Shown: positions 1 to 8,705, counted from the first letter of the stretch. The stretch is DNA of 64,000 nucleotides from JBCCMQ01 sp039179985 (GCA_039179985.1 JBCDED010000004.1:18963-82962); one strand, 5' to 3'. A program made the numbers and translations. Notes: a model not told the origin generated them from the sequence alone.

Positions 1-1
1 T

Positions 2-154
2 CAGATGGTGATGGGCGCACTGTCGTCCATCGACGCAGGACTGAAAGCGTTGGATATTCCCCATGGGTCAGGGGCTCTGGAAGCGGCAACGCCGGTAATT
101 GCCGAAGCGGTCCGGGCGTCAGCGACCCCGCTGCGCACGGCGGTTACCGCCTAG
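2..154 (+). CDS. C-terminal fragment of an unidentified protein (runs off the left edge)
   Basis: The reading frame is open from the window edge to a TAG at 152-154 and gives about 50 residues ending in ATPLRTAVTA. It is alanine-rich with a helical look (ALEAATPVIAEAVRAS), as at the tail of many oxidoreductases, but nothing identifies the family. Its last 36 bases overlap, tail to tail, the 3' end of the small membrane gene on the other strand. That overlap is the main reason for doubt. Confidence 0.4.
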   Translation, partial: QMVMGALSSIDAGLKALDIPHGSGALEAATPVIAEAVRASATPLRTAVTA

Positions 155-313
155 GACGATCAGCCGGTCCATAGACCAGCCTGAAAACAGCGCCGCCATC
201 AGGCCCCATATGGCCCAGATCGCGAAAAGGAAAATGAAAAGCAGCACGCCGAAGCTGACCAAGAACGGCTTGGTGAAATCCGGCGCTTCTCCAATCTCGT
301 TGCGGTTGTCCAT
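119..313 (-). CDS. small single-pass membrane protein, hypothetical
   Basis: This 64-residue protein has a polar N-terminus (MDNRNEIGEAPDFTKP), one strongly hydrophobic stretch at about residues 17-42 containing LLFIFLFAIWAIWGLMAAL, and a short basic tail (NRRAQRGR). The ATG at 313 is chosen because GGGAG lies five bases upstream; an upstream GTG at 364 would add an unlikely leader. The topology suggests an inner-membrane anchor or a small subunit. No function can be assigned, and the upstream sequence to 440 holds no other gene I can see. Confidence 0.6.
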   Translation of the reverse strand: MDNRNEIGEAPDFTKPFLVSFGVLLFIFLFAIWAIWGLMAALFSGWSMDRLIVLGGNRRAQRGR

Positions 314-439
314 CAAAACTCCCAGAACGCGGGAGAAGGATAACCGCTGCGCGCGGCCTGTCACGCGCTTTTTCGAGGGCGTTTTTGACGCCGGGTTGGC
401 TTGGGGGGCCTTTTGCAGTCCTCCTTAGGCGCGCCAGTC

Positions 440-868
440 TTATTTGAGATCAAGAAAGTCTCTGCGCCGACATTCGAGATTGCCGGGACAAAGGAGATAA
501 CCGTCGGGACGACAAGAAAGTGCCAAAAAACGGAAGCACCCTAAGATAGATACCCCCGTCCCAGTCTTCAGCGCCGATTGCGCAAAGAAAATGTCTATAC
601 CGAAGGGCGGGGCAAACAGGCCGATTGCCAGGTTGATCGCCATGACGACCCAGAAATGGATCTTTTTGATGTTCAGCGCGTCCGCAACCGGGATCATAAC
701 CGGCGTCAACGACGGTACGCCCGGTACAGAATCCATGGAGCGCACCCAGATCAGTAGGATAAGGTTCACAGCAAGCAAGAACTGCCATGCCGTGATGTCG
801 TTTGAGAAAAGCCAGTTCGATAGCGCTACCGGCACCTGGGTGACGGCGCCCTTGACCCTGGCCCCCAC
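440..868 (-). pseudogene. decayed TRAP transporter large permease (DctM) C-terminal remnant
   Basis: The minus strand retains the end of a DctM/SiaM-type permease split over three frames. One frame reads VMIPVADALNIKKIHFWVVM then NLAIGLFAPPFGIDIFFAQS. After a frame change it continues VLPFFGTF, and after a second change VISFVPAISNVGAETF. These pieces line up with the end of a normal DctM (compare NLTVGLATPPMGLVLFVASS in the intact gene at 26047-27543). The N-terminal two thirds and any dctQ or dctP partner are missing. Two frameshifts plus truncation make this a dead relic rather than a functional short gene. Confidence 0.8.
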
Positions 869-932
869 TCTGGGCGACCGCCCCTGGTTTTCTCTGGAAA
901 GTTTTGCGGAAGTCGACCGGGCCTAAACGCGG

Positions 933-2039
933 CTAGCCGCGCGCGCGTTCAAGGGCGATTGGGAGCGCTTCAGCGAAGGCGTCAAGGTCTTCGGGATGCC
1001 CCGCTGAGACGCGGATGCAGCGATTGCCGGGTGCGGCGAAGGGCATGCGCACAAACAGCCCTTGCGCAATCAGACCGTCCAGAACGGCCTTGGCAAAGGC
1101 GCCCTCGCGGCCGCAGTCGATGGTGACGAAATTGGTGGCCGTCGGCAGCGGCTCCAGCCCATTTTCGCGGGCGATGCTGCCAATCCGTGTGCAGGCCGCG
1201 TGGATCTTGAGCACCGTCTGCTCCAGGTAGTCCGGATCCCCAAGCGCCGCCAATGCGCCAGCCTGGGCCACGCGCCCGACGCCAAAGTGATTGCGCACCT
1301 TATTGAAGGCCGTGATCAGCTCTTCGTGGCCAATTGCATAGCCAACACGCAGGCCCGCCAGCCCGTAGGCCTTTGAGAACGTGCGCATCCTCAGGACCCT
1401 CGGGTCCGATGTATCGAGCGGTGGTACGACGCCCGGCGGCGCGGTGTCGCTGTAGGCCTCGTCGAGCAGCAGCAGGCAACCGTCCGGCAGCCGCGCAATG
1501 GCCTCGGCCAGCGTCGCCTCGGTGTGCCAACTGCCCATGGGGTTGTCCGGGTTGGCAAGGTAGATCATCCTGGCGCCAGCGTCGCCCGCGCGTTGCCAGA
1601 GCGCGTCAAGGTCCGCATGGTCATCACGGTAAGGGACTTTGTGTAGCTGCCCGCCATAGCCCGCCACATGGTAGTTGAACGTCGGATAGGCGCCGTCGGA
1701 GGTGACGACGGCATCGCCCGGCCCTACAAGCAGCCGCACGGCGTAGCCCAGAAGCCCGTCGATGCCTTCGCCCGGCATGACGTTGGCCGGGGCCAAGCCG
1801 TGGTGCGCGGCGAGCGCCGTGCGCAGGTCGTGCATTTCCGGGTCACCGTACATCCAGGTCTCAGTCGCCGCTTGCCGCATAGCGTCCACGGCCCGTGGCG
1901 AGGGGCCGAAAACGCTTTCGTTCGCGCCGATGCGCGCGCGGAAGGGGTGTCCGAGCGCCCGTTCCTGCGCTTCTGGACCCACGAAAGGGACAGAGGCGGG
2001 AAGCGAGGCGGCGAGTGGGGTGAGGCGCGGTGTCGTCAT
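933..2039 (-). CDS. histidinol-phosphate aminotransferase-like PLP aminotransferase
   Basis: A fold-type I aminotransferase of 368 residues, the normal length for the HisC/Cobalamin-type (class I/II) group. It has a substrate-side motif near residue 50 (IGANESVFGPSP), the NPDNPMG loop, the LLLLDEAYSD aspartate segment and the PLP lysine in FSKAYGLAGLRVGYA; an arginine in CIRVSAGH closes the active site. ATG at 2039 is preferred to the TTG at 2075. It lies 39 bp downstream of the DUF1992 gene and may be co-transcribed. HisC-like enzymes outside a his operon often transaminate aromatic or other amino acids, so the substrate is open and no symbol is given. Confidence 0.8.
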   Translation of the reverse strand: MTTPRLTPLAASLPASVPFVGPEAQERALGHPFRARIGANESVFGPSPRAVDAMRQAATETWMYGDPEMHDLRTALAAHHGLAPANVMPGEGIDGLLGYAVRLLVGPGDAVVTSDGAYPTFNYHVAGYGGQLHKVPYRDDHADLDALWQRAGDAGARMIYLANPDNPMGSWHTEATLAEAIARLPDGCLLLLDEAYSDTAPPGVVPPLDTSDPRVLRMRTFSKAYGLAGLRVGYAIGHEELITAFNKVRNHFGVGRVAQAGALAALGDPDYLEQTVLKIHAACTRIGSIARENGLEPLPTATNFVTIDCGREGAFAKAVLDGLIAQGLFVRMPFAAPGNRCIRVSAGHPEDLDAFAEALPIALERARG

Positions 2040-2078
2040 GGCGGTTTGGGTAGCGCTTTGGCCCGGCGCGGGCAAGCG

Positions 2079-2414
2079 TCAGCCCTTCATGAACTTGCGC
2101 CGCGCTTCCTGGGCGATCGACAGCTTCATCTGCACATCGGCCACACGCCTCATGGCAGGCTTTTCGGCGTCGGTACCTTTGGCGGCGCGGTAGGCCTCTT
2201 GAGCCGCGGCAAGTTCTTTTTTCAGACGTACTTCTTCGGGTAGCGCGCCCGCCTCGGCCATGATCCGGTGGGCGGCGGCTTCGCCGGCGTCAAGGTAGGC
2301 TTCTTCGGGCCTGTGCGGCAGGGGTTTGCCTTCGCCGTCCAGCCCCGACAGCTTGCCCTCAAGCTGGGCTTTGCGGATCTGCTGTTCCGTCAGACGTTGC
2401 CAGTCTGCCGCCAT
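2079..2414 (-). CDS. DUF1992 (DnaJ-homologue C28-like) domain protein
   Basis: A 111-residue charged, helical protein that matches DUF1992, the conserved domain of DNAJC28-like proteins. The characteristic core is present: an IRKAQLEGKLSGLDGEGKPL N-terminal segment followed by ALPEEVRLKKELAAA. There is no J-domain and no membrane segment. It follows valS by 7 bp on the same strand, which suggests co-transcription with the synthetase. The function of the family in bacteria is not established. Confidence 0.8.
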   Translation of the reverse strand: MAADWQRLTEQQIRKAQLEGKLSGLDGEGKPLPHRPEEAYLDAGEAAAHRIMAEAGALPEEVRLKKELAAAQEAYRAAKGTDAEKPAMRRVADVQMKLSIAQEARRKFMKG

Positions 2415-2421
2415 GGCTCCC

Positions 2422-5400
2422 TCATGCCAGTTCGGCCAGCCGGTCGAGCGCGGCTTTGATCTTGGTCGCCTCAGCCTCTTTCGCTGCCAGCGTTTCGCGG
2501 GTTTCCTCGACCACGTCTTCAGGGGCGGAGGCCACGAATTTCGGGTTGTTCACCCGACCGCGCAGCCCGCCCATGTCTTTTTCGAGCTTACCCAGAGACT
2601 TTGACAACCGGTCCTTTTCGGCGCCCACGTCAATGATGCCTTCGAGTGGCAGGCAGAACGTGGCCCCGCCCACGGGCAGAGTGACCGATCCTTTCGGCGC
2701 GGTATCGGCGGCAGTCAGTCCCTCAATGCGTGCAAGCCGCAAGATCAGCGCGGCGTTCCGGTCCCAGGCGGATAGCGCGTCGTTCGACATCTCCAGCGCC
2801 AGCATCGGCATCTTGAGGCTGGCGGGCACATTCATCTCGCCCCGCGCGGACCGGATGGCCTCCACCACCGCGATGACCCAGTTCATCTCGGTATCCGCCG
2901 CCTGATCGATTAGTTCGGCGCCGTATTCGGGCCAGTCGGCCAGAACGAGCATCTTCTGACGCGCGGCCAGAATGCCCCATAGCTCTTCGGTGATGTAGGG
3001 CATGATGGGATGTAACAGGATCAGGCACTGGTCCAGAACCCAGGCCATGGTCGTGCGTGTCTCCGTCACAACCGCCGCATCCTCGGAGGCGAAGAGCGGT
3101 TTTGAGAACTCAAGATACCAGTCGCAGACCTTGCCCCAGACAAAGGCGTAGAGCGCGTTCGCGGCGTCGTTGAAGCGATAGGCGGCCAGCGCCGCGTCCA
3201 CCTCTTCGCGCACCTTCGCCGTTTCGCCGATGATCCAGCGGTTCACCGTCTGATTTGCGTCCGGAACGCCGGGCGCGCGCCCAGCCTCGAAAACGCCGTT
3301 CATCTCGGCAAAGCGGCAGGCGTTCCAAAGCTTCGTGCCGAAGTTCCTGTAGCCTGCGATACGGCTTGTCGACAGCTTGAGATCCCGGCCCATGGCGGCC
3401 ATGGACGTCAGCGTGAAGCGCACCGCATCGGCGCCGTATTCGTCGATCAGTTCCAGCGGGTCGAGGACGTTGCCGAGCGACTTCGACATCTTCTTGCCCT
3501 TCTCGTCACGGACCAGCGCGTGGACGTAGACCGTGTGGAAAGGGACGTCCTTCACGACCTCAAGCTGCATCATCATCATCCGGGCGACCCAGAAGAAAAT
3601 GATATCGAAACCGGTGACCAGAACGTCGGTCGGGAAGTATTTTTTCAGCTCTTCGGTCTCTTCCGGCCAGCCGAGCGTGCCGATGGGCCAAAGCCCGGAC
3701 GAGAACCAGGTGTCGAGAACGTCGGGATCGCGCCATATGCCGATTTTCCCAGTGTCCTTCAACGACAGGGATTCAAGCCAATCGGAAACGACAACCACAT
3801 CCTTGCTGTAGGCCTTGCGAGCTGCCTCAATTGCCTCAACCTCTGTGGGGCGACAAATCTGCCAGCCCGAACCATCGGACTTCCAAGCTAGCTGTGAAGC
3901 ACCAGAGATTTGCGCATCATAGGGCCCATACCAAACCGGAATCTGGTGCCCCCACCACAACTGGCGGCTGATCGTCCAGGGCTCGATGTTCTCAAGCCAG
4001 TGGAAATAGACCTTCTCGTGCTGCTCGGGCAGGATCGTTGTCCGCCCGTCGCGCACGGCGTCTATGGCGGGCTGGACAATCTGGGCGGTGTCGACGAACC
4101 ACTGGTCGGTCAGCATGGGCTCGATCACAACCTTCGAGCGGTCGCCGAAGGGCTGGGTGATGGTCTTGGCCTCGACCAGCGGCACCAGCGTGCCTGCGCG
4201 CTCGTCTCCCGGCTTCAGCGCCGTGCGGCCAAGGCGCGGGTCATCGGCGCGCGTGGTGACGGCAAGGCCTTCGTTCGTGATCTGCTCGACCACCCGTTTC
4301 CGTGCGTCAAAGCGGTCGAGACCGCGCAAATCGTCGGGCACGATGTTGATGCCGTCCACGGACTGAACAGTGAACTCCGCGCCTTTGGCGATGGCGTCCG
4401 CCTTGCCGGCCTCTTCCGCGTAAGGCGCGCCGTCCGCGCGCAGCGTGCCGTCCATGGCCATCAGGCGGTACATAGGGATGCCGCCCCGCGACGCGACGCC
4501 GTAGTCGTTGAAGTCATGGGCGCCGGTGATCTTCACCGCGCCGGAGCCGAAATCCGGGTCTGGGTATTCGTCGGTGATGATGGGGATCAGGCGACGGTGC
4601 TCTTTCGGGCCGACCGGGATTTCGCAGAGCTGCCCGACGATGGGCGCGTAGCGTTCGTCGGACGGGTGCACGGCGACCGCGCCGTCGCCCAGCATGGTCT
4701 CGGGGCGCGTGGTGGCGATGGAGATGTAGTTGCGCGTCTCGCGCAGGGTGACGGTGCCGTCTTCGTCCTTTTCGACGTATTCGTAGGTCGCACCGTCCGC
4801 GAGCGGGTATTTGAAGTGCCACATGTGGCCGTCGACGTCGATGTTCTCGACCTCTAGGTCACTGATCGCCGTCTCGAAATGCGGGTCCCAATTCACCAGC
4901 CGCTTGCCACGGTAGATGATGCCCTTGTTGTAGAGATCGACGAAGACCTTGATGACCGCATCGTGGAAGTCGGGCGAGTTTTCGTGGCCGACGCGCGTGT
5001 CGCCGGGGGCGCCCGCCATTGTGAAAGCGTTGCGCGACCAGTCGCAGGACGCGCCGAGGCGTTTGAGCTGATTGATGATCGTCCCGCCGGATTTGCGCTT
5101 TTGTTCCCAGACAAGATCCACGAAATCCGAGCGGCTCATATCGGTGCGACGCTGGTTGGTCTTCGCGAGTTCCCGTTCCACGACCATCTGCGTGGCAATA
5201 CCGGCGTGGTCCTGCCCCGGTTGCCAAAGCGTGTCGAAGCCGCGCATCCGGTGCCATCGCACAAGTATGTCCTGCAGGGTGTTGTTGAAGGCATGTCCCA
5301 TATGCAGCGAGCCCGTGACATTGGGCGGCGGGATCATGATGCAGAAGGTCTCGGCCCGGCGCGCGCCCGCGCCCGCCACAAAGCACCCGGCCTCTTCCCA

Positions 5401-5457
5401 GGCAGCGTAAAGCCGGTTTTCGGCCTCGGCGGCGTCAAAGGTCTTTTCCATGGGCAT
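2422..5457 (-). CDS. valS: valyl-tRNA synthetase
   Basis: Class I aminoacyl-tRNA synthetase of 1011 residues that charges tRNA-Val in the cytoplasm. The HIGH-type signature appears as PPNVTGSLHMGHAFNNT near residue 45 and the KMSKS loop as KGKKMSKSLGNVLDP. The tryptophan-rich region LENIEPWTISRQLWWGHQIP and the editing-domain segment TTRPETMLGDGAVAVHP are as in ValRS. A C-terminal coiled-coil arm is visible (KDRLSKSLGKLEKDMGGLRG). ATG at 5457 has AAGGA about 8 bp upstream; a second ATG at 5451 is also possible. Essential gene, probably expressed with the DUF1992 gene. Confidence 0.97.
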   Translation of the reverse strand: MPMEKTFDAAEAENRLYAAWEEAGCFVAGAGARRAETFCIMIPPPNVTGSLHMGHAFNNTLQDILVRWHRMRGFDTLWQPGQDHAGIATQMVVERELAKTNQRRTDMSRSDFVDLVWEQKRKSGGTIINQLKRLGASCDWSRNAFTMAGAPGDTRVGHENSPDFHDAVIKVFVDLYNKGIIYRGKRLVNWDPHFETAISDLEVENIDVDGHMWHFKYPLADGATYEYVEKDEDGTVTLRETRNYISIATTRPETMLGDGAVAVHPSDERYAPIVGQLCEIPVGPKEHRRLIPIITDEYPDPDFGSGAVKITGAHDFNDYGVASRGGIPMYRLMAMDGTLRADGAPYAEEAGKADAIAKGAEFTVQSVDGINIVPDDLRGLDRFDARKRVVEQITNEGLAVTTRADDPRLGRTALKPGDERAGTLVPLVEAKTITQPFGDRSKVVIEPMLTDQWFVDTAQIVQPAIDAVRDGRTTILPEQHEKVYFHWLENIEPWTISRQLWWGHQIPVWYGPYDAQISGASQLAWKSDGSGWQICRPTEVEAIEAARKAYSKDVVVVSDWLESLSLKDTGKIGIWRDPDVLDTWFSSGLWPIGTLGWPEETEELKKYFPTDVLVTGFDIIFFWVARMMMMQLEVVKDVPFHTVYVHALVRDEKGKKMSKSLGNVLDPLELIDEYGADAVRFTLTSMAAMGRDLKLSTSRIAGYRNFGTKLWNACRFAEMNGVFEAGRAPGVPDANQTVNRWIIGETAKVREEVDAALAAYRFNDAANALYAFVWGKVCDWYLEFSKPLFASEDAAVVTETRTTMAWVLDQCLILLHPIMPYITEELWGILAARQKMLVLADWPEYGAELIDQAADTEMNWVIAVVEAIRSARGEMNVPASLKMPMLALEMSNDALSAWDRNAALILRLARIEGLTAADTAPKGSVTLPVGGATFCLPLEGIIDVGAEKDRLSKSLGKLEKDMGGLRGRVNNPKFVASAPEDVVEETRETLAAKEAEATKIKAALDRLAELA

Positions 5458-5588
5458 CGTCGGCGTCCTTCGCGGGTCTCGTCAGCGGCTCAATTACCGG
5501 AGCAATGGAGGAAGGGAAAGACACTGCGCCGCCGCATAGCATGGATTTCAGGGCAAGCGGCGCAGTAATGCGCATCAAGGCCGCACCC

Positions 5589-6644
5589 TTAATCGAGTGG
5601 CGCGTTCAATGTCATGCCAGGAACAACGATGCCCCCCCGGTCGCCCGGCGTGATCGAGCCATAGCGCTGCCGGAACACTGGCGGCAACGCGCGGTCGCCG
5701 GGCAGGCTGAGCCAGAGCCGCAAGAGATGCCTGCGCTTGTCCGGTTCCGGCCAGTCGGTGAATCCGGTCCGGTCGTGAAGCTGGTTGTGATTGTAGACGA
5801 ACTGCATGTCGCCGGGTGCGAGATCCATGGAGAAATGCATCTCGGGGTCGTTGGCGAGCCGGTCGAAGAGATCAAGCGCCGCCTGCTTGTCGGGCGACAG
5901 GGCCGGGACGCCGTCGAAACGCTGCGCGCTTTCGATGTACTGGCGTTGGTAGCAAACCGTCAGATGGTTGTCGTGCCAGTTCAGCACGGGAATATCGAAC
6001 CAAGGGTTTTCACCTTCGGGCACCTCGCCGCGGCGGTCTGTGGCAATAGGCTCGAAAAGTAGGGCAGCCAGCTCGGGTGCCTCGTTGAGCATGCGGTTCC
6101 AGATCGCTTCGGCGCTGACGAGCAACGAGCGCCCACCTTCTTTTGCTGCCTGTAGGCAGAGTAACCCCACCACATCGGCGCTGTCGGTATGGAAGGACTG
6201 CCGCTCGGCGGTCTGGTAGATTCGCGTGTTGGGGTCGGCTGCATTGGCTCCGGTGTCACGCACGTGGCCGAGGATATGGCCAGCGGCGTTCTGCGACCTC
6301 GCGCTGCCCAGGTGAGCACCGATGCCGCAGAAAATGGCCGCAGCGGTGGCCCGGTCGTAACCATGGACGGGAAGCCCGGAAATCACACGCACCCCGGCGC
6401 CTGACCTGAGGTCTTCCTGCAGCCCGGCGAGGCTGCTGGCGAAGGCGTCCAGCGGAAAGTCCTCTTTGGTGATCTGTCCGATGTCCCTGCCGAGGCTGAG
6501 GAAATGGGCAGCGGCAGCCTCCAGTTCTGCGGTGTCCCCAACGCCCAGGGTCTGGCGCCAAAGCTCGGCCCGGCCCGCCATGTCGCGGCCGATCCAGGCC
6601 GAGGGGCCCTTCAGCGGACTGGGCGGTAGTGCCGGGCTAATCAC
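5589..6644 (-). CDS. TauD/TfdA-family Fe(II)/2-oxoglutarate dioxygenase
   Basis: A 351-residue non-heme iron dioxygenase. The iron-binding triad is visible as H152 and D154 in SFHTDSADVVG and H290 in NHNQLHDRTGF, with 2-oxoglutarate-binding arginines in KRRHLLRLWLS. A GPSAW motif near residue 13 is typical of this TauD subgroup. It lacks the N-terminal zinc domain of gamma-butyrobetaine hydroxylase-like enzymes such as TmpA. The GTG start at 6644 is preferred because it gives the usual short leader, has GAGAG upstream and overlaps the preceding HD gene by 8 bp; an ATG at 6689 is the alternative. It is last in a cassette of three iron-enzyme genes; the substrate is unknown. Confidence 0.82.
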   Translation of the reverse strand: MISPALPPSPLKGPSAWIGRDMAGRAELWRQTLGVGDTAELEAAAAHFLSLGRDIGQITKEDFPLDAFASSLAGLQEDLRSGAGVRVISGLPVHGYDRATAAAIFCGIGAHLGSARSQNAAGHILGHVRDTGANAADPNTRIYQTAERQSFHTDSADVVGLLCLQAAKEGGRSLLVSAEAIWNRMLNEAPELAALLFEPIATDRRGEVPEGENPWFDIPVLNWHDNHLTVCYQRQYIESAQRFDGVPALSPDKQAALDLFDRLANDPEMHFSMDLAPGDMQFVYNHNQLHDRTGFTDWPEPDKRRHLLRLWLSLPGDRALPPVFRQRYGSITPGDRGGIVVPGMTLNAPLD

Positions 6645-7233
6645 TGGAAAGCGGCTCTCGCGCGCCTGGGCGGATGACGGCCGGATCATACGGCGTACGG
6701 GCAAAGACCTCGTGCACTCGGGCCTGGAAATGGCTCAACGGAAGCGTGTCGTAGTCGGGGTCGAAGGACGACTGATCCCACCGCGCGCAGAACTGAACGC
6801 AATCGTCGAAATAGAGGTGGCCTGCGTAGGACTGGCGTTTTTCGGGGTTCGCACCCACGTGGTGGCCGTAATAGACCAGTTGAAAGTCCCCGTGCTTTTC
6901 CACCACCCAGGTGCATTGCTCGCGCACAAAGGGTTTGAGGATCGTGGCGGCATACTCATCGTGGTTGTAGGGGGCGAAAATGTCACCGATGTCGTGCAAG
7001 AGGGCCGAGACAATCCAGTCCGTGTCTGCCCCGTCCCGTTCTGCCCGGGTGGCCGATTGCAGCGAATGCCCGAGGCGTGTGATCTGGTAGCCCGACAGGC
7101 TTTCGTCGAGGCTGACAAGCGCAGTTAGAAGCCGGTCTGCCGTGCCCTTGGTGTATTCGATCTCATGCTCGGTCAGGAAGTCGTAGTCTTCCTTGTCGCC
7201 GTCCTTCATCGCGGTGAACTTGACGTGGTCCAT
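6637..7233 (-). CDS. HD-domain diiron oxygenase-like protein (PhnZ/TmpB/MIOX fold group)
   Basis: A 198-residue HD-domain protein usually labelled a predicted phosphohydrolase. The residues fit the six-ligand pattern of mixed-valence diiron oxygenases: H56 (GHSLQ), H80-D81 (ALLHDIGD), H91 (YNHDEYAA), H114 (VEKHGDFQ) and D153 (RWDQSSFDPDY). The GHSLQ-ATRAERDGAD-ALLHDIGD order is as in PhnZ. PhnZ's substrate lid pair (Tyr24 and Glu27) is not kept: the equivalent of Glu27 is Y49 here. It sits between two Fe/2OG dioxygenases, the arrangement seen for PhnY*-PhnZ and TmpA-TmpB. A plain phosphohydrolase cannot be excluded. Confidence 0.78.
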   Translation of the reverse strand: MDHVKFTAMKDGDKEDYDFLTEHEIEYTKGTADRLLTALVSLDESLSGYQITRLGHSLQSATRAERDGADTDWIVSALLHDIGDIFAPYNHDEYAATILKPFVREQCTWVVEKHGDFQLVYYGHHVGANPEKRQSYAGHLYFDDCVQFCARWDQSSFDPDYDTLPLSHFQARVHEVFARTPYDPAVIRPGAREPLSSD

Positions 7234-7263
7234 GGCATCGGTCCTCGTTGGCTGCGTCGCGGA

Positions 7264-8139
7264 TCAGTAGACCGCCGATTGCTGTTTCGCCCCGGCCATC
7301 ATCACTTTGGCCTGTGCGGCTCTTATAGCGTCGTAGCGCGCCAGCGCATCGGGCGCAAAATCCGAGGCGGGCGGCGGGTAGTGGATGAAGTGGCCGAGCG
7401 TGTCTTTCCCCCGCACCGGCATGGCGTAGTCCAGCGTTCCGCTTTCCTGCGCTACATCGGGCCGCACGTAGCGGATGACGGCCGCGATGCGCCGGTCGCC
7501 CGAGGTATTGGGGCCCGAGCCGTGGATCGTTAGCCCGTGATGCAGGCTCATCTGGCCCGGGTGGATCTCGATCGCGGTCTTGTCTTCGGGCCGCACATCG
7601 ACGCGGATTTCCTGCCCGCGGCTGAGCAGATTATTGTCGTCGAATGTATCCTCATGGGGCAGGATCGGGTTCTTGTGGGAGCCCTTCACAAAATCCATGC
7701 ATCCCGAGGCCGGCGTCGCGAGCGAAAGGGCGATCCATGCCGTCACCAGGCCCTGGGTACCGCCCATGCCCCAATAGGTCAGATCCTGATGCATGGACAC
7801 GATGTGCCGCGTCTGCGGTTCCTTGATGAAGAATTCGACCGCGTAGATCAGAATGTCGGGACCAAGAATACCCTCGACGATATCGAGGACCGCAGGGTCT
7901 GCGCCAATTTCGTAGGCCATGGGAATAACGGCCTGCGCATTCACGCGCTTATAGGTGTTCAGGGGCTGCGGTAGATCCGCCTGAAGCCAGTCGATCTCAA
8001 TCGTCTCCAGCGTCCGCCGGTAGGACTCCGCCCGCGCCGCCGACATGGCGGGTAGGGGAAAGAGAAACCCATCGTGCCAGTAGGCATCGATTTGGGCAGG
8101 GGACAGGCGGCCGCCGTTCAGGGCAAGGCTATCGATCAT
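7264..8139 (-). CDS. PhyH-family Fe(II)/2-oxoglutarate dioxygenase
   Basis: A 291-residue phytanoyl-CoA dioxygenase-like protein. Iron ligands appear as H117 and D119 (SMHQDLTYWG) and H206 (IHGSGPNTSGDRR), and the 2-oxoglutarate arginine is R216 or R217. ATG at 8139 has a strong GAGGAGGAG upstream. It is the first gene of the cassette, 30 bp ahead of the HD protein. PhyH members hydroxylate small molecules such as 2-aminoethylphosphonate (PhnY*) or ectoine, not only CoA esters, so the label says nothing about lipid metabolism here. Confidence 0.83.
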   Translation of the reverse strand: MIDSLALNGGRLSPAQIDAYWHDGFLFPLPAMSAARAESYRRTLETIEIDWLQADLPQPLNTYKRVNAQAVIPMAYEIGADPAVLDIVEGILGPDILIYAVEFFIKEPQTRHIVSMHQDLTYWGMGGTQGLVTAWIALSLATPASGCMDFVKGSHKNPILPHEDTFDDNNLLSRGQEIRVDVRPEDKTAIEIHPGQMSLHHGLTIHGSGPNTSGDRRIAAVIRYVRPDVAQESGTLDYAMPVRGKDTLGHFIHYPPPASDFAPDALARYDAIRAAQAKVMMAGAKQQSAVY

Positions 8140-8243
8140 CGACGCTCCTCCTCGCGCAGTGACTGTCGCTTAGGGTGGGAGCGTGCCGGAGCGCGGTCTG
8201 TTCCGTTTTCGACCGGACGCATGGCGCATTCAGGCCTTTTTGC

Positions 8244-8696
8244 TTAGGGCGCTCGGTCGATCTTTGTCGAAAGCTGGATCAGCGACTCGGTGGCCCGCAC
8301 GCCGTCGATGGCGCCGATGGCATCAAGCGCCCGGTCGAGCGCGCTCGTCCCGTCCGCCGAGACCTGAAGGATCAGATCAAACCGCCCGCTCGCCGTGGAG
8401 GCTGTCTCCACCTCGTCCATGGAGGCCAGGCGGCTGAGGACGGCGGCGGTTGAGCGCGGCTCGATCTGCAGAAGGACTGTGGCCCGGATGCGCCGCGCGA
8501 GGACCCCGGCCCCAAGCCGCAGCGTGTATCCCGCGATTACGCCCGAGACTTCGAGGCGTTCGAGCCGCGCCTGCACGGTGGAGCGGGCAAGGCCAAGCCG
8601 CTTGGCCAGAGTCGCCACTGGCATCCGCGCGTTCTTTGAAAGAAGCCTCAGAAGCGCGGTGTCGGTTTCGTCCAATTTGCCGGTAAAGTCGGTCAT
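8244..8696 (-). CDS. Lrp/AsnC-family transcriptional regulator
   Basis: A 150-residue regulator with an N-terminal helix-turn-helix (LLSKNARMPVATLAKRLGLA then STVQARLERLE) and a C-terminal RAM ligand-binding domain (ILQVSADGTSALDRALDAIG). ATG at 8696 is chosen over a GTG at 8747 because it gives the standard Lrp start (MTDFTGKLDETD). It is divergent from the PLP decarboxylase gene and lies upstream of the PhyH/HD/TauD cassette on the same strand. A perfect 17-bp palindrome covers its own start codon and is a likely autoregulatory site. Lrp proteins usually sense amino acids. Confidence 0.9.
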   Translation of the reverse strand: MTDFTGKLDETDTALLRLLSKNARMPVATLAKRLGLARSTVQARLERLEVSGVIAGYTLRLGAGVLARRIRATVLLQIEPRSTAAVLSRLASMDEVETASTASGRFDLILQVSADGTSALDRALDAIGAIDGVRATESLIQLSTKIDRAP

Positions 8697-8705
8697 AATG
8701 ACCGA
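8689..8705. promoter_or_regulatory. 17-bp palindrome over the AsnC start codon; candidate operator
   Basis: The sequence TCGGTCATAATGACCGA is a perfect inverted repeat (8+1+8). It spans the ATG of the AsnC regulator and lies 88 bp upstream of the divergent decarboxylase start, so one bound dimer could affect both genes. The assignment to AsnC is inferred from position. Confidence 0.55.
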
